Part shown: positions 23,752-37,200 of the stretch, piece by piece
Layout of the letters: the number at the start of each line of letters is the position of its first letter
How positions within the stretch are numbered: the first letter of the stretch is position 1
Assembly (NCBI RefSeq): GCF_963678635.1
Contig: NC_087063.1
Coordinates: 78,205,617-78,269,616, forward strand
Direction: 5' to 3'
From: Symsagittifera roscoffensis
Taxonomy: Eukaryota; Xenacoelomorpha; Acoela; Convolutidae
Length of the DNA stretch: 64,000 nucleotides
The notes under the pieces: generated by a model
Databases searched by the model: none
What the model saw: the letters and a program-made list of their open reading frames with translations, nothing else
Told to the model about the DNA's origin: nothing
Position numbers and translations under genes: made by a program

Positions 23752-24020
23752 CAGGGGCGGATTCAGGTTAGGGATGGGGGAGGGGTGGCGGACGCTCTCT
23801 TTGGCCAAGCGACTTCTTCCAAAAAGTGACCAAAAATGTCATTTTGACCTGTTTTTTTTTCCTGCGACGGAAAACAGTTTGTGAAAATAGGATCTTTGTA
23901 CTGTTCTGCGAGCGCTCGGAAAATCAATTTAGTCGACCTATAAAAAGTCGGCAAAAGGTTCCAAAATGATTACAACCCCCCCCCCCCCCCTCACTTGAGA
24001 AAACTCTAGATCCACCCCTG
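23752..24020 (+). mobile_element. hAT-type MITE just 3' of the transporter gene
   Basis: Starts CAGGGGCGGATTCAGG and ends CTAGATCCACCCCTG. The 8 bases outside the ends (ATTCTTGC and TTCTCTGC) agree only in part, so any target duplication has decayed. The inner core matches 8940-9157 (GAGCGCTCGGAAAATCAATT, poly-C run, CTAGATCCACCCC). It ends 46 bases from the stop codon of the minus-strand SLC18B1-like gene and may lie in its 3' UTR. Confidence 0.75.
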
Positions 24021-24066
24021 TTCTCTGCTATATGGTTTTTTTCTATCAAAAACTAAATCGTACGAG

Positions 24067-24533
24067 CTAATTGCTTAGAGCTGTTGGATAATACAGTTTG
24101 CCTAGGAGACCATTTCGTGCCAGGAAGATAACGTGCCATGTCGAAGTTATCACTGCAAACACGGAGTAGATCAAACTTGTGAAATAAAATCCTAAGTGCT
24201 CATTCAAGAATCCACCGAAAACAGAAGCTCCTAAAATTCTCCCGGATGACATAACAATAATGAAACTCATGGATCCAAATGTTCGTACTTGGTCAATACT
24301 TTGTGCTCCGCGTTTTATTGCAATTGTTTGAATTAGGAGGTAACAAGGGTTGACAAGCGCATCCATCGATAGCCCGTTTACTACTAAAATAAGAACCGCC
24401 CAAGCCGTTGTTTCGAGTTTGGGTAAGAAGTATGGCAGGAACATCGCAAATGCAGTCAGAGTTGTGACTATCTGCGAAAAGAGTACTGCCCCAATTCCCC
24501 ATCCCTGGTCAACCAGAATAGCAACGACAGCAC
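24067..24533 (-). CDS. SLC18B1: SLC18B1-like exon 3 (stop codon)
   Basis: Acceptor TTTTGGCAG, then AVVAILVDQGWGIGAVLFSQ; about membrane helices 8-12; ends GKLYYPTALSN and a stop at 24069-24067. The C-tail is short. Confidence 0.87.
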
Positions 24534-27500
24534 CTGCCAAAATTAGAGTTTATGATTTGCATTAGTTTTTTTCTAACAACAAATTTTTATTTTTTCATTC
24601 AGTAAATTCCGGCCTTTTTCAGTAAATTTGAACTTCATTTTTCCACGCAAAAATGCGTCGAATGGGCTAAAAGGAGAAATTATATTCCAGCCTTTAAATT
24701 TGTAATTCGATCTGCATCTGCAAAATCGATCAATCGGTTCAGCAGGGTTGTGAGAAAAGTCTCATTTTTCAATTATTTATTGATCCGACGTTCGAAGAAA
24801 ATTCTAACTTTTTATGCTTGGGGTGTTTTTTTTATTATTTAGTCAATTGCTGACTTTTTAACTCAGCGTTTTTAACAGAATGTTTCTATACCATCTCAAA
24901 AAAAATTGTTGTCTTAGCTCAATTATTATAAAATATTTCAGCTTTGATCAATTTTTCGGAAAATTAAAGTAGTTTAAACACTGATAAATTGGCCAATTTG
25001 GGGTAATTAACCACTAACAATTTACGTTCTTGTAACACGTGTGAGCGGCGGTTCAATAATACATCTCTTTGCTTTTGACCTTAGCGTGTGAGGGAAAAAA
25101 TAGGAACAACATTTTTTTCGAACTTTTGTTGAAAGTAGGAACAATCAAATATTGAAAATTGAGACTTTTCTTTCAATTATTCAATTATGCATGCTCTTAC
25201 AGCACGCGTAAGCGGCGGTTAAATATGTTTCACTTGGAGCTGAGACATTTCAACTGGTCGTGTTAATAGGATTAAATATAGGGTTAGTAGTGTTAAATAC
25301 ATCCCTTCGTGGAATAAATTAAAGAAAAGATGGAAAAAAAATTGTCACTTTTTTCAAACAAAAATTGTTTAATTGTCCTTAATGTAGAGTCGGACATTCA
25401 GGGCTTTGCCCTGATATCTGATATTTGAGCATTTTTTTATTTTAGCTAGCTAGTCCAGGGTCAGTCAGATCAATTTCAGGCAAATAAGAAAACCAAAACA
25501 AGACTCATCATATTGATCCGACGAGAAATTTTAATTGATCTGAAAACCATTAAAAGTATCTAAATCATTTTTCGAAAACCTTGTTAACAAATTGTACAAT
25601 TGTACAGTTCATTTCATTTTTTTTTCAAACACTCACTGCACATGCTATGCCTAGTACAAAAATGAGTTCTTAGCGTCTATTGAAATTTTATTTACAACAC
25701 GCAAGTAGTTTGCCTCAATGGTCAGTCAGATCAATTTCAAGCATATAAGAAAACTAAAGATTTGAACAAGACTCACTATATTAGGGTGAAATCTTAGTTG
25801 ATCCGACAACCCTTAAATGTATTTATATCAGTTTTCAAAAACCTTGTTAAATTGTACAGTTTTTTCAAAATTAAAAATTGAGTTCATTTCGGTTTTTTTT
25901 TCAAACACTCACTGCACATGCTATGCCGAGTACAAAAATATGTTCTTAGCGTCTATTACAATATTATTTACGACACGCAAGTAGGTTGCCTCAATTCAAT
26001 TTTCAGCCAGTTATCAGCAGATTTTATGTTACATGATAAATGAAAAATTTCAGGCATCATAAATTTATTCAGGCACAGAATACACAAAGAAAAATAACCT
26101 CAATCTGCTAGATATTGAATAATCAGGTGTTTCCGATTCAAAAACAATGATTTTTTGTAACTAAACCTTCTTTAATTTCGTAAAAGGACTCAGAAGTCAT
26201 TCAACATGATATATTTCAAAAACTAAAGATTTGCCGCCCCAAAAATTGTCAAACGGAACTGGGAATCTATGCTCAAGTTTAATTAAATGCCAAACTGTTG
26301 GCATTTTTGATTACCTTGAGCAGTTTAATTGTTCAAAAATTCTTGCATTTTAGGTTGTTTAGTTTTTCGACGACGGTTTTTAAATGTGTAGAAATCAACA
26401 TCATGTGTAGTCATTCAACATGAAATAATTCAAAAACTGAAGATTTGTTGCTCAAAAAATTGTCAAACGGATATGGGAATGTATGCTCAAAATTAATTTA
26501 ATTCCGAACGGTTGGCATACTGGTTACCTTGAGCAGTTTAATTGGTCAAATATTCTTGCATTTTAGGTTCAGTTTTTTGACGACGGTTTTCAAATGTGTA
26601 GAAATCAAAGATTTTCTTTCAGTTATTCAATTATGCATGCTCTTAGAGCACGCGTAAGCAGAATTTAAATACGTTTCACATTGAGCTGAGTCATTTCAAT
26701 TTGTCATATTATTAGGATAGAAGGCGCTAAATACATCCCTTTAAGGGATAAACAAAAGAAAAAAAATGGAAATTTTTTTTGTCATTTTTTAAAATAAAAG
26801 TTGTTCAATTGTTGTTAAAGTAGAGGCAGATATTCAGGGATTTGCCCAGATATCCGATATGTGAGCAGTTTTTTATTTTATCTAGATACTCCATGGTCAG
26901 TCAGATCAATTTCAAGCAAATAAGAAATTTAAAAATATAAACAAGACTCACCATATTAGGGCGAAATCTTAAGTGATCCGACAACCGTTAAATTTACTTA
27001 AATCAGTTTTCAAAAATCTTGTTAACAAATTGTAAAAAATTTTCAAAGTTAAAAAAACATGAGATCATGTCAGTTTTTTTTAAAACACTCACTGCACACG
27101 CTATGCCGAGTACCAAAATATGTTCTTGGCGTCTATTGAAATTTTATTTACGACACGCAAGTAAATTGCCTCAACGGTCAGTCAGATCAATTTTAAGCAA
27201 ATAACAAAACTAAAGATTTGAACAAGACTCACTATATTGAGGTGAAATCCTAATTGACTCAAATTTTTAACTCAGCGTTTTTAACAGAATGTTTCTTTAC
27301 CATCTCAAAAAAAAATTGTTGTCTTAGCTCAATTATTATAAAATATTTCAGCTTTGATAAATGTTTCGGAAAATTAAAGTACTTTAAACACTGATAAATT
27401 GGTTAGTTTGGGGTAATTAACCAGCAACAATTTACGTTTTTGTAACTTGAGTGAGCGGTGGTTCAATAATACATCTCTTTGCTTTTGATCTTAGCGTGTG

Positions 27501-30500
27501 AGGGAAAAATAGGAACAATAATTTTTCGAATTTTTTTGAAAGTAGGAACAATCAATTATTGAAAACTGAGACTTTTCTTTCAATTATTCAATTATGCATG
27601 CTCTTACAGCACGCGTAAGTGGCGGTTAAATATGTTTCACTTGAAGCCGAGACATTTCAATTTGTTGTGTAAATAGGATAGAGGACGCTAAATACATCCC
27701 TTTAAGGGATAAACAAAAGAAAAAATGGAAACTTTTTGTGTCATTTTTTTAAACAAAAGTTGTTTAATTGTCGTTAAAGTAGAGTCGAACAATCAGGGAT
27801 TTGCCCAGATATCTGATACATGAGCAGTTTTTTATTTTATTTGGATATTCCATGGTCAGTCAGATCAATTTCAAGCAAATAAAAAATATAAAAATATAAA
27901 CAATACTCACTATATTAGGGTGAAATCTTAATTGATCCGACAAATTTTTATGTATTTACATCAATTTTTAAAAACCTTGTGAAAAAATTGTACAATTTTT
28001 TCAAGATTAAAAGTAATGAGTTCATTTCGGTTTCTTTTTTTTTCAAACACTCACTGCACACGCTAAGCCGAGTACAAAAATATGTCTTAGCATCTAGTAA
28101 AATATTTTTTACGACACGCAAGTAGTTTGCCTCAATGGTCAGTCAGATCATTTTGAAGCAAACAACAAAACTAAAGATTTGAACAAGACTCACTATATTG
28201 AGGTGAAATCCTAATTGATCCGACAACCCTTAAAAGTATTTACATCAGTTTTCGAAAACCTTGTTAACAAATTGTACAATTTTTTTTGAAATTGAAAAAA
28301 TGAGTCCTATTCAATTTTTTTAAACACTCACTGCACATGCTATGCCGAGTACTAAAAATAGGTTCTTAGCGTCTATTAAAATATTTTTTACGACACGCAA
28401 GTAGTTTGCCTCAATTCAACTTTAAGCCAGTTATCAGCAGGTTTTATGTTACATGATAAATGAAAACTTTTAGGCATCATAAATTTATTCCGGCACAGAA
28501 AACACATAAAAAACATCAACCTGTTATATATTAAATAATCAATTGTTTCCGAATCAAAAATAAAGATTTTTTGTAACTGTACCTTCTTTAATTTCCGTAA
28601 AAAGACTCAGAAGTCATTCAACATGAAATATTTCAAAAACTAAAGATTTGCCGCCCCAAAAATTTTCAAACAAAATGGTAATCAATGCTCAAAATTAATT
28701 TAATGCCAAACTGATTACCTTGAGCAGTTTAATTGTTCAAAAACTCTTGCAATTCAGGTTGTTTAGTTTTTTGACGACGGTTTTTAAATGTGTAGAAATC
28801 AACATCACGTGTCGTCATTCAACATGAAGTATTTCAAAAACTGAAATTTTGTCGCTCAAAAAATTGTTAAACGGAAATAGGAATCTATGCTCAAATTTAA
28901 TTTTGTGCCAAACTCTTGGTAATACTGATTATTTTGAGCAATTTAATTGGTCAAATACTATTGCATTTTAGCGTGTTTACTTTTTTGACGACGGTTTTTA
29001 AATGTGTAGAAATCAAAGACTTTTCTTTCAATTATTCAATTATGCAGGCTCTTTGAGCACGCGTAAGCAGCGTTTAAATACGTTTCACATTGAGCTGAGG
29101 CATTTCAATTGTCGTATTATTAGGAGAGAAGACGCTAAATACATCCCTTTAGGGGATAAACCAAAGAAAATTATGGAAAATTTGTAGTCTCTTTTATCAA
29201 ACAAAAGTTGTTTAATTGTCCCTAAAACAGAGACGGACATTCTGAGCTTTGCCCAGATATCTGATATGTGAGCAGTTGTTTATTTTAGCTAGCTACTCCA
29301 TGAATATTCAGATCATTTTCAAGCAAATAAAAAAACTAAAAATTTAAAAAAGACTCACCATATAGGTTGAAACCATAATTGATCGACAACCGTTAAATGT
29401 ATATAAATCAGTTTCCAAAAACCTTGTGAAAAAATTGTACAATTTTTTCAAAATTAAAAAATGAGTTCATTTCGGTTACTTTTTTTCAAACAGTCACTGC
29501 ACACACTATACCGAGTACAAAAATATGTTCTTAGCGTCTATTACAATATTTTTTACGACACGCAAGTAGTTTGCCTCAATGGACAGTCAGATCAATTTCA
29601 AGCAAATAAGAAAACTAAAAATTTAAACAAGAATCAACATATTAAGGTGAAGTTGTTATTGATCCGACAACCGTTAAAGGTATTTAAATCAGTTTTCGAA
29701 AATCTTGTTAACAAATTGTACAATATTTTCAAAGTTAAAAAAACATGAGTTCATGTCAGTTTTTTTTAAACACTCACTGCACACGCTATGCCGAGTACAA
29801 AAATATGTTCTTGGCGTCTATTGAAATTTTATTTACGACACGCAATTAAATTGCCTCAACGGTCAATCAGATCAATTTCAAGCAAATAACAAAACTAAAG
29901 ATTTGAACAAGACTCACTATATTGAGGTGAAATCCTAATTGACTCAAATTTTTAATTCAGCCTTTTAACAGAATGTTTCTTTACCATCTCAAAAAAAAAT
30001 TGTTGTCTTAGCTCAATTATTATAAAATATTTCAGCTTTGAGAAATTTTTCGGAAAATTAAAGTAGTTTAAACACTGATAAATTGGCCAGTTTGGGGTAA
30101 TTAACCAGCAACAATTTACGTTCTTGTAACACGAGTGAGCGGTGGTTCAATAATACATCTCTTTGCTTTTGATCTTAGCGTGTGGGGGAAAAACTAGGAA
30201 CAAACATTTTTCGAACTTTTTTTGAAAGTAGGAACAATCAATTATTGAAAATTGAGACTTTTCTTTCAATTATTCAATTATGCATGCTCTTACAGCACGC
30301 GTAAGCGGCGGTTAAATATGTTTCACTTGGAGCCGAGACATTTCAATTTGTTGTGTTAATAGGATAGAAGACACTAAATACATCCCTTTAAGGGATAAAC
30401 AAAAGAAAAAAAATGGAAACTATTTGTGTCATTTTTTTAAACAAAAGTTGTTTAATTGTCCTTAAAACAGAGCCGGACATTCTGAGCTTTGCCCAGATAT

Positions 30501-33500
30501 CTGATATGTGAGCAGTTGTTTATTTTAGCTAGCTTCTCCATGAATATTCAGATCATTTTCAAGCAAATAAAAAAACTAAAAATTTAAAAAAGACTCACCA
30601 TATAGGTTGAAACCTTAATTGATCGACAACCGTTAAATGTATAAAAATCAGTTTTCGAAAACCGTGTGAAAAAATTGTACAATTTTTTCAAAGTTAAATA
30701 ATGAGTTCATTTCGGTTACTTTTTTTCAATCAGTCACTGCACACACTATACCGAGTACAAAAATATGTTCTTAGCATCTAGTAAAATATTTTTTACGACA
30801 CGCAAGTAGTTTGCCTCAATGGACAGTCAGATCAATTTCAAGCATATAAGAAAAGTAAAGATTTAAACAAGAATCAACATATTAAGGTGAAGTTTTTATT
30901 GATCCGACAACCGTTAAAGGTATTTAAATCAGTTTTCGAAAACCTTGTTAAAATTGTACAATATTTTCAAAATTAAAACAAGGAATCATTTCGGTTTTTT
31001 TTCAAGCACTCACCGCATATGCTATGCCGAGTACAAAAAACACAAAAATTTGTTCTAAGTGTCTTGTAAAAAATCATTTACGACACCCAAGTAGTTTGCC
31101 TCAATGGACAGTCAGATCAGTTTCAAGCAAATAAGAAAAATAAAAATTTAAAAAAGACTCACCCTATTAGGGTGAAACCTTAAATGATCGACAACCATTA
31201 AATGTAATTATATCAGTTTTCGAAAACCTTGTTAAAAAATTTACACAACTCTTTCAAAATTAAAAAAATGAGTTCAAATTGGTTTTTTTTTTCAAACACT
31301 CACTGCACATGCTATGCCGAGTACAAAAATATGTTCTTAGCGTCTATTAAAATATTATTTACGACACGCAGTTAGTTTGCCTCAAATCTATTTTAAGCCA
31401 GTTATCAGCAGATTTTATGGTACAAAATTATGTTCTTAGCGTCTAGGAAAATATTATTTACGACACGCAAGTAGTTTCCCTCAATTCAAGTTATCAGCAG
31501 ATTTTATGTTAAAATAGAAATGAAAAATTTTATGCATCATAAATTTATTCCGGCACAGAATAGACATAAAAAATTATCAATCTACTACATATGAATAATC
31601 AGTTGTTTCCGATTCAAAAGTAATGTTTTTTGTAACTTTACCTTTTTATTTTCCGTAAAAAGACTCAGAAGTCATTCAACATGAAATATTTCAAAAACTG
31701 AAGATTTTTCGCTCCAAAAATTGTCTAACGGAAACGGGAATCTATGCTCAAGTTTAATTTAATGCCAAACTGTAGGCAATACTGATTATCTTGAGCATTT
31801 TAATTGGTCAAATACTATTGCATTTTAGGTTGTTTAGTTTTTTGTCGACGGTTTTTAACTGTGTGGAAATCAACATCATGTAGAGTCGTTTAACATAAAA
31901 AATTTCAAAAAACTGAAATTTTGTCGCTCAAAAAATTGTTAAACGGAAATAGGAATCTATGCTCAAATTTAATTTTGTGCCAAACTCTTGGTAATACTGA
32001 TTACCTTGAGCAGTTTAATTGGTCAAATACTATTGCATTTTAGAGTGTTTGTTTTTTTGACGACGGTTTTTAAATGTGTAGAAATCATTTTTTGCCTTAT
32101 TTCAAGATAACATCTGAAAAAAAAATTTCCATTCAACAAAAATATGCCATAAAATTTTCCAGACAAAAATGCAGAAAACGCCGACAAAATGTCCAGCGCA
32201 AATTTTCACAGAGCTATTTTGAATAAGTTATATTTATGGAGTCAGATTTATTTCAAAAACTGAAACGTTGTCCAATAAATTTGTGAAAATATATATAACT
32301 CTTTTCAAGGCGTTGAACGAAGATAACTTTCATTTGAAATGTTAGTGTCGTTCAAAAAACCTTTTCGTTACCAGCTTTTAATGGTATTAAACTGACACTT
32401 ACCTGCGGTTGCTTCGGCGATGGCACTGGGCACGAACACAAATCCCATACTGTGCAAGTCAATTCCAATGGCCTCGTGAAAGTGAAGCGAGTAAGCTGCA
32501 TCTCGGAAGCCCGACATAAAAAACACGACAACCGAAGGAACTATGACACTCATTGCTGAAGAAGTTCCAAGAAACTTCAAAAAGTCGCCTGACTGTTTGT
32601 TTTTGTCTTTTTCTGTTGAATTTTCATCTGGAGGAAAAACGAAATAGGCAATTAATGAAAACAAAGCTTCGGTTACTCCTGCAAATAAAAAAGGAGCTGA
32701 GTATCCTCCCACAGGAATCAGGACGCTTCCTACAATAGGTCCCGAAAACATGCCAAGACCGAAACAGGTCTGAATAATGCCGGCCATAAGTCCAGCTTTT
32801 TCAGGAAAGCACTTCACAGGAATCGGATTCAACATTGCGTATGTCATAGCAACACCAGCGCCGTTAATGGCTCTTGTAATCACACATAAGAAAAAGTAAA
32901 GCCCAGAGCCGGGCATGAAATTCAAGAGCCCGAAACTTGCTATTGTTAGTGAGCACAGCAAAGTGCCCGTGATTGAGACGAATTTGACGTTAGCTGGATT
33001 TGTGAGGCTGCCAACTAAAAATGAACAGAAGAGGCAAGATACGTCCAGCGATCCAGCTACAACTCCAATCTGTGACTGTGTCAGGCCTAAATAGAAATAT
33101 CAATGAAATAGCCATAATATTTGTACTTTTATTGCAGAATAAGAATCTAAAAAACCAGTTGTTACTCTCAGTGATTGTTTATTATTTTTTCCTTTTCTTG
33201 GGCAGGGTTTTTTTCTAAACTGGATCCTTAAAAAGGCTGTTTTTTTTTGTTTAAGTTCAAGTATGATATAGGTATATATATGTGATCAATTTTGTACCAT
33301 TTTCATCGTTTTAGCAGCCAATTTTTAAATTTTTGGAGAGAAAATTGACGCAAAACGTCTACCTAAATGCCTAATTTCGGTTCTAAGATCAGCGTTGGAT
33401 TTAGGGGGCGGGGGTATTTTTTTCCTTCTGCTCAAGAAGTCGACCTTTTTCACCCAAAGTTACAATTTTACATCATCCATTTTTGGTCGGCTAACCATGA

Positions 33501-34290
33501 AATTTTATCGCGATTCTTTCCCAAATTATACCGCGATTAAATTTAGGACTTCATCCGCGCCTATAAAATTTAAGACTTCATCCGCGCCTATAAAATTTAA
33601 GACTTCATCGGCGCCTATAAAAGCCTGTACAGACTATGAGCTTTCCGTCGCAGAATTAACATCGGCTAAAATTTGATAGTCTGAAAGTCAGTCGCGGTTT
33701 TTCGAGCCGGGCTAGAAAATGTTTACCGTTTCAGTTTCAGATTTGGGTTCATCTCTGAAGAACGATTCAGGTAAAGCTTTTTTCTTGACTCAGTTTCAAA
33801 GTTTTTTTTGGGTTCATCTCTGAAGAACGATTCAGGTAAAGCTTTTTTCTTGACTCAGTTTCAAAGTCTTTTTGGGTTCATCTCTGAAGAACGATTCAGG
33901 TAAAGCTTTTTTCTTGACTCAGTTTCAAAGTCTTGTTTCAGTATTTTATGTAAATCTCAATTTATGACAAGAAAATAAATATTTTAAAGTTCAAGTAAAA
34001 TTTAATTAAATTACTTTAAAATTGGACAGCTAGGCAAAATACGAATAAAAAAACTCTCTACCGTGATTTTTGCCATCTGGAGGAAAAAAGGGACCAGGAA
34101 GCGACATACAGGCGCCCTCCAAGATAGCCAATGCAGCCACCACTGCGACAACTGCCATCCTTCTCAGCTGCGAAAAATCATTCCTTCTCTCCTCATTTTC
34201 GGGACAATTCAACGGCTGTTTTTCTTCAACTTGTGCCGAAATTTCATCACTCCCGTTATGTAGTTCACTCAGAAATAGTTCTTCAGCCAT
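24067..34290 (-). CDS. SLC18B1: SLC18B1-like major facilitator transporter, complete, 3 exons
   Basis: Join on the minus strand of 34290-34062, 33086-32403 and 24533-24067: 1380 bases, 459 residues plus stop. SLC18B1 is the vesicular amine (polyamine) branch of the SLC18 family, an H+ antiporter of vesicle membranes. Seen: a hydrophilic N-tail, first membrane helix MAVVAVVAALAILEGACM ending LPGPFFP, then SQIGVVAGSLD, helix 4 RAINGAGVAMTYAMLNPI, and QTCFGLGMFSGPIVGSVLIP, the motif C (GxxxGPxxG) typical of antiporters. The C-terminal half has GASVFGGFLNEHLGFYF, matching the GPTLGGFLYEKIGF block of SLC18B1. The loop 2-3 motif A is weak (VGSLTNPANVKF). Length matches the family (about 456). Both splice joins keep phase (G|GC, G|GT). 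The assignment rests on recognised sequence pattern, not a search. Confidence 0.85.
24534..32402. repeat. Intron 2 of the transporter: higher-order repeat array, 7.9 kb
   Basis: Almost the whole intron is built of repeated blocks. A unit of about 250 bases with CACTCACTGCACATGCTATG, CCGAGTACAAAAATATGTTC and TTTACGACACGCAAGTAG recurs about ten times (near 25630, 25909, 27086, 28048, 28325, 29490, 29773, 30735, 31009, 31297). A longer arrangement is repeated three times, marked by AACAGAATGTTTCT at 24874, 27283 and 29967 (steps of 2409 and 2684) and by paired TTTTTGACGACGGTTTTTAA blocks near 26360/26580, 28760/28980 and 31830/32050. No exon or ORF of note is inside. Confidence 0.85.
32403..33086 (-). 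CDS. SLC18B1: SLC18B1-like exon 2
   Basis: Acceptor CTATTTAG then GCCTGACACAG; 227 full codons; donor GTAAGT after ACCGCAG. It covers about membrane helices 2-7, including the acidic/lysine-rich central loop PPDENSTEKDKNKQSGDFLK between helices 6 and 7. Confidence 0.88.
33547..33625. repeat. 27-bp tandem repeat, three units
   Basis: GACTTCATCCGCGCCTATAA recurs at 33547, 33574 and 33601 with one base change in the last unit. Confidence 0.9.
33743..33935. repeat. 64-65-bp tandem repeat, three units
   Basis: TTGGGTTCATCTCTGAAGAA recurs at 33743, 33808 and 33872. On the plus strand each unit contains GATTCAG followed by GTAAAG and then CTTGACTCAG, the look of a donor and an acceptor about 20 bases apart, but the gene here runs on the minus strand. 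Confidence 0.9.
34062..34290 (-). CDS. SLC18B1: SLC18B1-like exon 1 (start codon)
   Basis: ATG at 34290-34288 opens MAEELFLSELHNGSDEISAQ, a cytosolic acidic tail, followed by the first membrane helix. The donor after CAAAAATCACG is GTAGAG. The gene 5' end faces the EF-hand gene 3 kb away. A TATAATAA lies about 65 bases upstream, of unknown weight. Confidence 0.85.
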
Positions 34291-37200
34291 AGTGGGGTCG
34301 AGAATTTCTTCAAAATCTTCTCAATCAAGCAAAAATGAGCTTAGCAAGAAAATTATTATACAGAGGTAAACAAAAACTGTCCATATTGTCAAAAGTAGTA
34401 GAAAATAATTGCTTCCCGCTTTTGAAAAAATTCGATTTTTAAGAGGTCGAGGTAGTTTAAACGGGTCAATACGGGTGGTCGTCCGACTCTAAGAACGTTC
34501 CAGTAGCTCAGACCCAGAAGAATCTAACAAAGTTGTGTTAGTATTGACTTTTTTAAATGCTGATATTTAAGTTCAATCTATTCTGGTGAATATTACTACT
34601 ACACAGTACAAAATCTTCTCAAAAGTAATAAAATAGATGCGTGTTAGAACAAAATTATGCGAACTATCAAAAAAAGAGAGCAATTTGTCTTATAATTTGA
34701 ATATCTTTCGATGTGTCTCCAAACTTCTTGAGATGACACTGATTCGGAGTGTATTGAAGATAACATATGCATTGGACAGGCTTAAATATCAAATCTGACA
34801 GTTCAATGAAATTATGAATAATAGTCTTTCGAAGAAAGCCAAAGAAGCCACGTATACTTCAAATCTATCGAATTTGGAAAACAGAGAATTTAATAACATA
34901 TGACCCATGAAATTCATGCTCATGGCAGAAATCTTTTTCTTTCGCGGCATTTATGAGTGCCAAATAGAGACCACAAGTTGCCTCTTTTTCAACTTCCTCT
35001 GTGTTCCCTTTTTATAATTTTTTTTGCACTGTTTTTTGGCTAACTGCATGATTTTCTGTTATAAGGTACGAAGAGCAAATGTGTTAAGAATACTTTTGCT
35101 CTTCAAACCTATTCATGCCGGGCTTAGGTGTTCGAGTTATATGTTTTTGCTCGAACTAAGACAGGTGGACATTAACCTTGCGTTTCTAAGTATAGTTGAT
35201 CTTTTTTTTGTAAAGAGAAATTTCATTTTAGGTTTTCATAAACCAGTAAGTATAACCAAAAAAATCAGCTAACCGACTGTTTACATTTACAAAAAAATGA
35301 CAAGCTACTGTGCTTGATGTGTTTTTTTTTTCACCAAAAAATTTCAACAATGGACTAGATATTTTGACGGAGGTTTTCAAAGTTTGAAGAATTATTTGTT
35401 CTCTGGCAGCTTTTGTTATAACAATTTTTGTCGTTAATCAAAAATCAAAAAAGTTTCAGCGTTACAAAGTTTTTGTTCCAGGTAAATTGTACCTATGTTT
35501 TGCCGTTTAACCCTCAAGTTAATAACCGAAGTTGTATTTAATTGGTTTATTTTTTATTGCGGTGAAATTTTTTTATTGCTACCTCAAAAAGTCTATATAT
35601 TTCTTTGACACCTCACTGTGCAAGCCTTTCTGTTAAGAGTCCTGTATACAATTCGCCTGTAGTATAAAAGTTAAGATAGACTGCGCTATACAGTTTTAAA
35701 ATACAGGATTTTATGCTAGTTGCATCTGCTTTATTCATTTGCAAGCAAAAAATCAGACAAAAGTCCGAGCTCAAAGTTTGTATCAACTTGTACTATTTGA
35801 GACATTGCGTTCAATCTTTTTCCAACTTCTGTTTTGGTTTTTTTCGATATACTTTTCTACTATTTTTTCGAAATTGTGTTCAATCTCGACTATGTTCGAC
35901 TATGTTCCGACTATGTACATAACATGTTCAATAACATTTCGATTTTTTTTGTGTTTCACAGCGTGATTGAGTATGTTGCAATATCCAATTGTTGCTCGAC
36001 AATATTGCACTAGTGTTTCAAATATTCCACTAATGTTTCAAATATTGCACTAAAGTTTCAAAATGGAACAAAAACATACTTCATGTGTTTTATTCGTGAA
36101 TATTTCACTTCTGCGTAATTCGATATCTGAAGACTTTGAAATGTCGCACTAGTTTTTCAAATAATCCTCATGTATTCCAAATTTTCACTAGTAATTCAAG
36201 TATTGCACTTACATTGTAAGCTTTGCACTAGTATTTCAAATATTGCAATAGTGTTTCAAAATTGCTTTAATGTCTCAAATGCTCATCTTGTGTTTCAAAT
36301 ATTGCACTAGTGCTTGAAAAATTGCACTAGTGATTGAAATATTGCACTAGCGTTTCAAATATTTCACTAGTGTTTCAAAAATGGAACACAAACATACTGC
36401 ATGTGTTGCTTTCTTGAAAATTTGACTTCTACGTAATTCGATATCTGAAAACTTCGAAACTTCTTTTTTATGTACACTAGCGGACAAAATAAAACGCAAA
36501 TTCAGATTTTTACTCTCTAAAATGCCTGTTTTCAATGTCCATTTTTGACAATTTTCACTTCAGTTTTCAAGAGCATTTGATTAGAGCTACTGTCTCTGAA
36601 AATATCATCATTTGCTTTCAAAGACTTACTAATGTAACCCGGATCTGAAAATGCCAGTTTTCTTCATCTCCACTAAATTTTGCATTGTACTGAACACTTT
36701 CATGAATGAGCGGTTTTAAAAAAAATTGACTCTGAAAATTTCATCATCTGCTTTCAAAGTCTTACCAATGTAACCCGGGTCTGAAAATACCATTTTTCTT
36801 CATCAATTTTTGCGTCGTACTGAAGTATTTCTTGAATGAACGGTTTTAAAAAGGTTGTTCATGCGACTTGAAACCTTCTCAGCGAGAAACTGGAAATAAT
36901 CAGCATTAAAATTTTACTAAACTCGGGCGTTTCTTACTTTCTCACGCGAAGTAAGAAAATTTGAGGAAGTGCAGATAAGGAAAACTGGCAATTTCAGACC
37001 CGGCTGTGAGTCACGGTGAAACAAACATTGGTGAGTCACGGAAACCAAATATTGATAGTTTTGTAGAGGGCAGCAAAACTATCAAAATGTTGTCGAAAAA
37101 CAAAATGTTGTCCAAAAAGGTCGTTAAAAACAGACATTTTAGAGACTAAAAACCTGAATTTGCGCTTAATTTTGTCCACTAGTGTATAAAGCTTTCACTG

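Larger units (their letters stand above)
33087..34061. other. Intron 1 of the transporter: two short tandem arrays
   Basis: Holds a fragment of the hAT-type MITE family (about 33388-33440, GTTGGATTTAGGGGGCGGGG), a 27-bp array and a 64-bp array listed separately. No coding exon is evident. Confidence 0.6.

Noticed and set aside
24534-32402. CRISPR-like array because of regular repeats
   Set aside because: Units are about 250 bases and diverged, with no short direct repeats and unique spacers; this is a eukaryotic intron.
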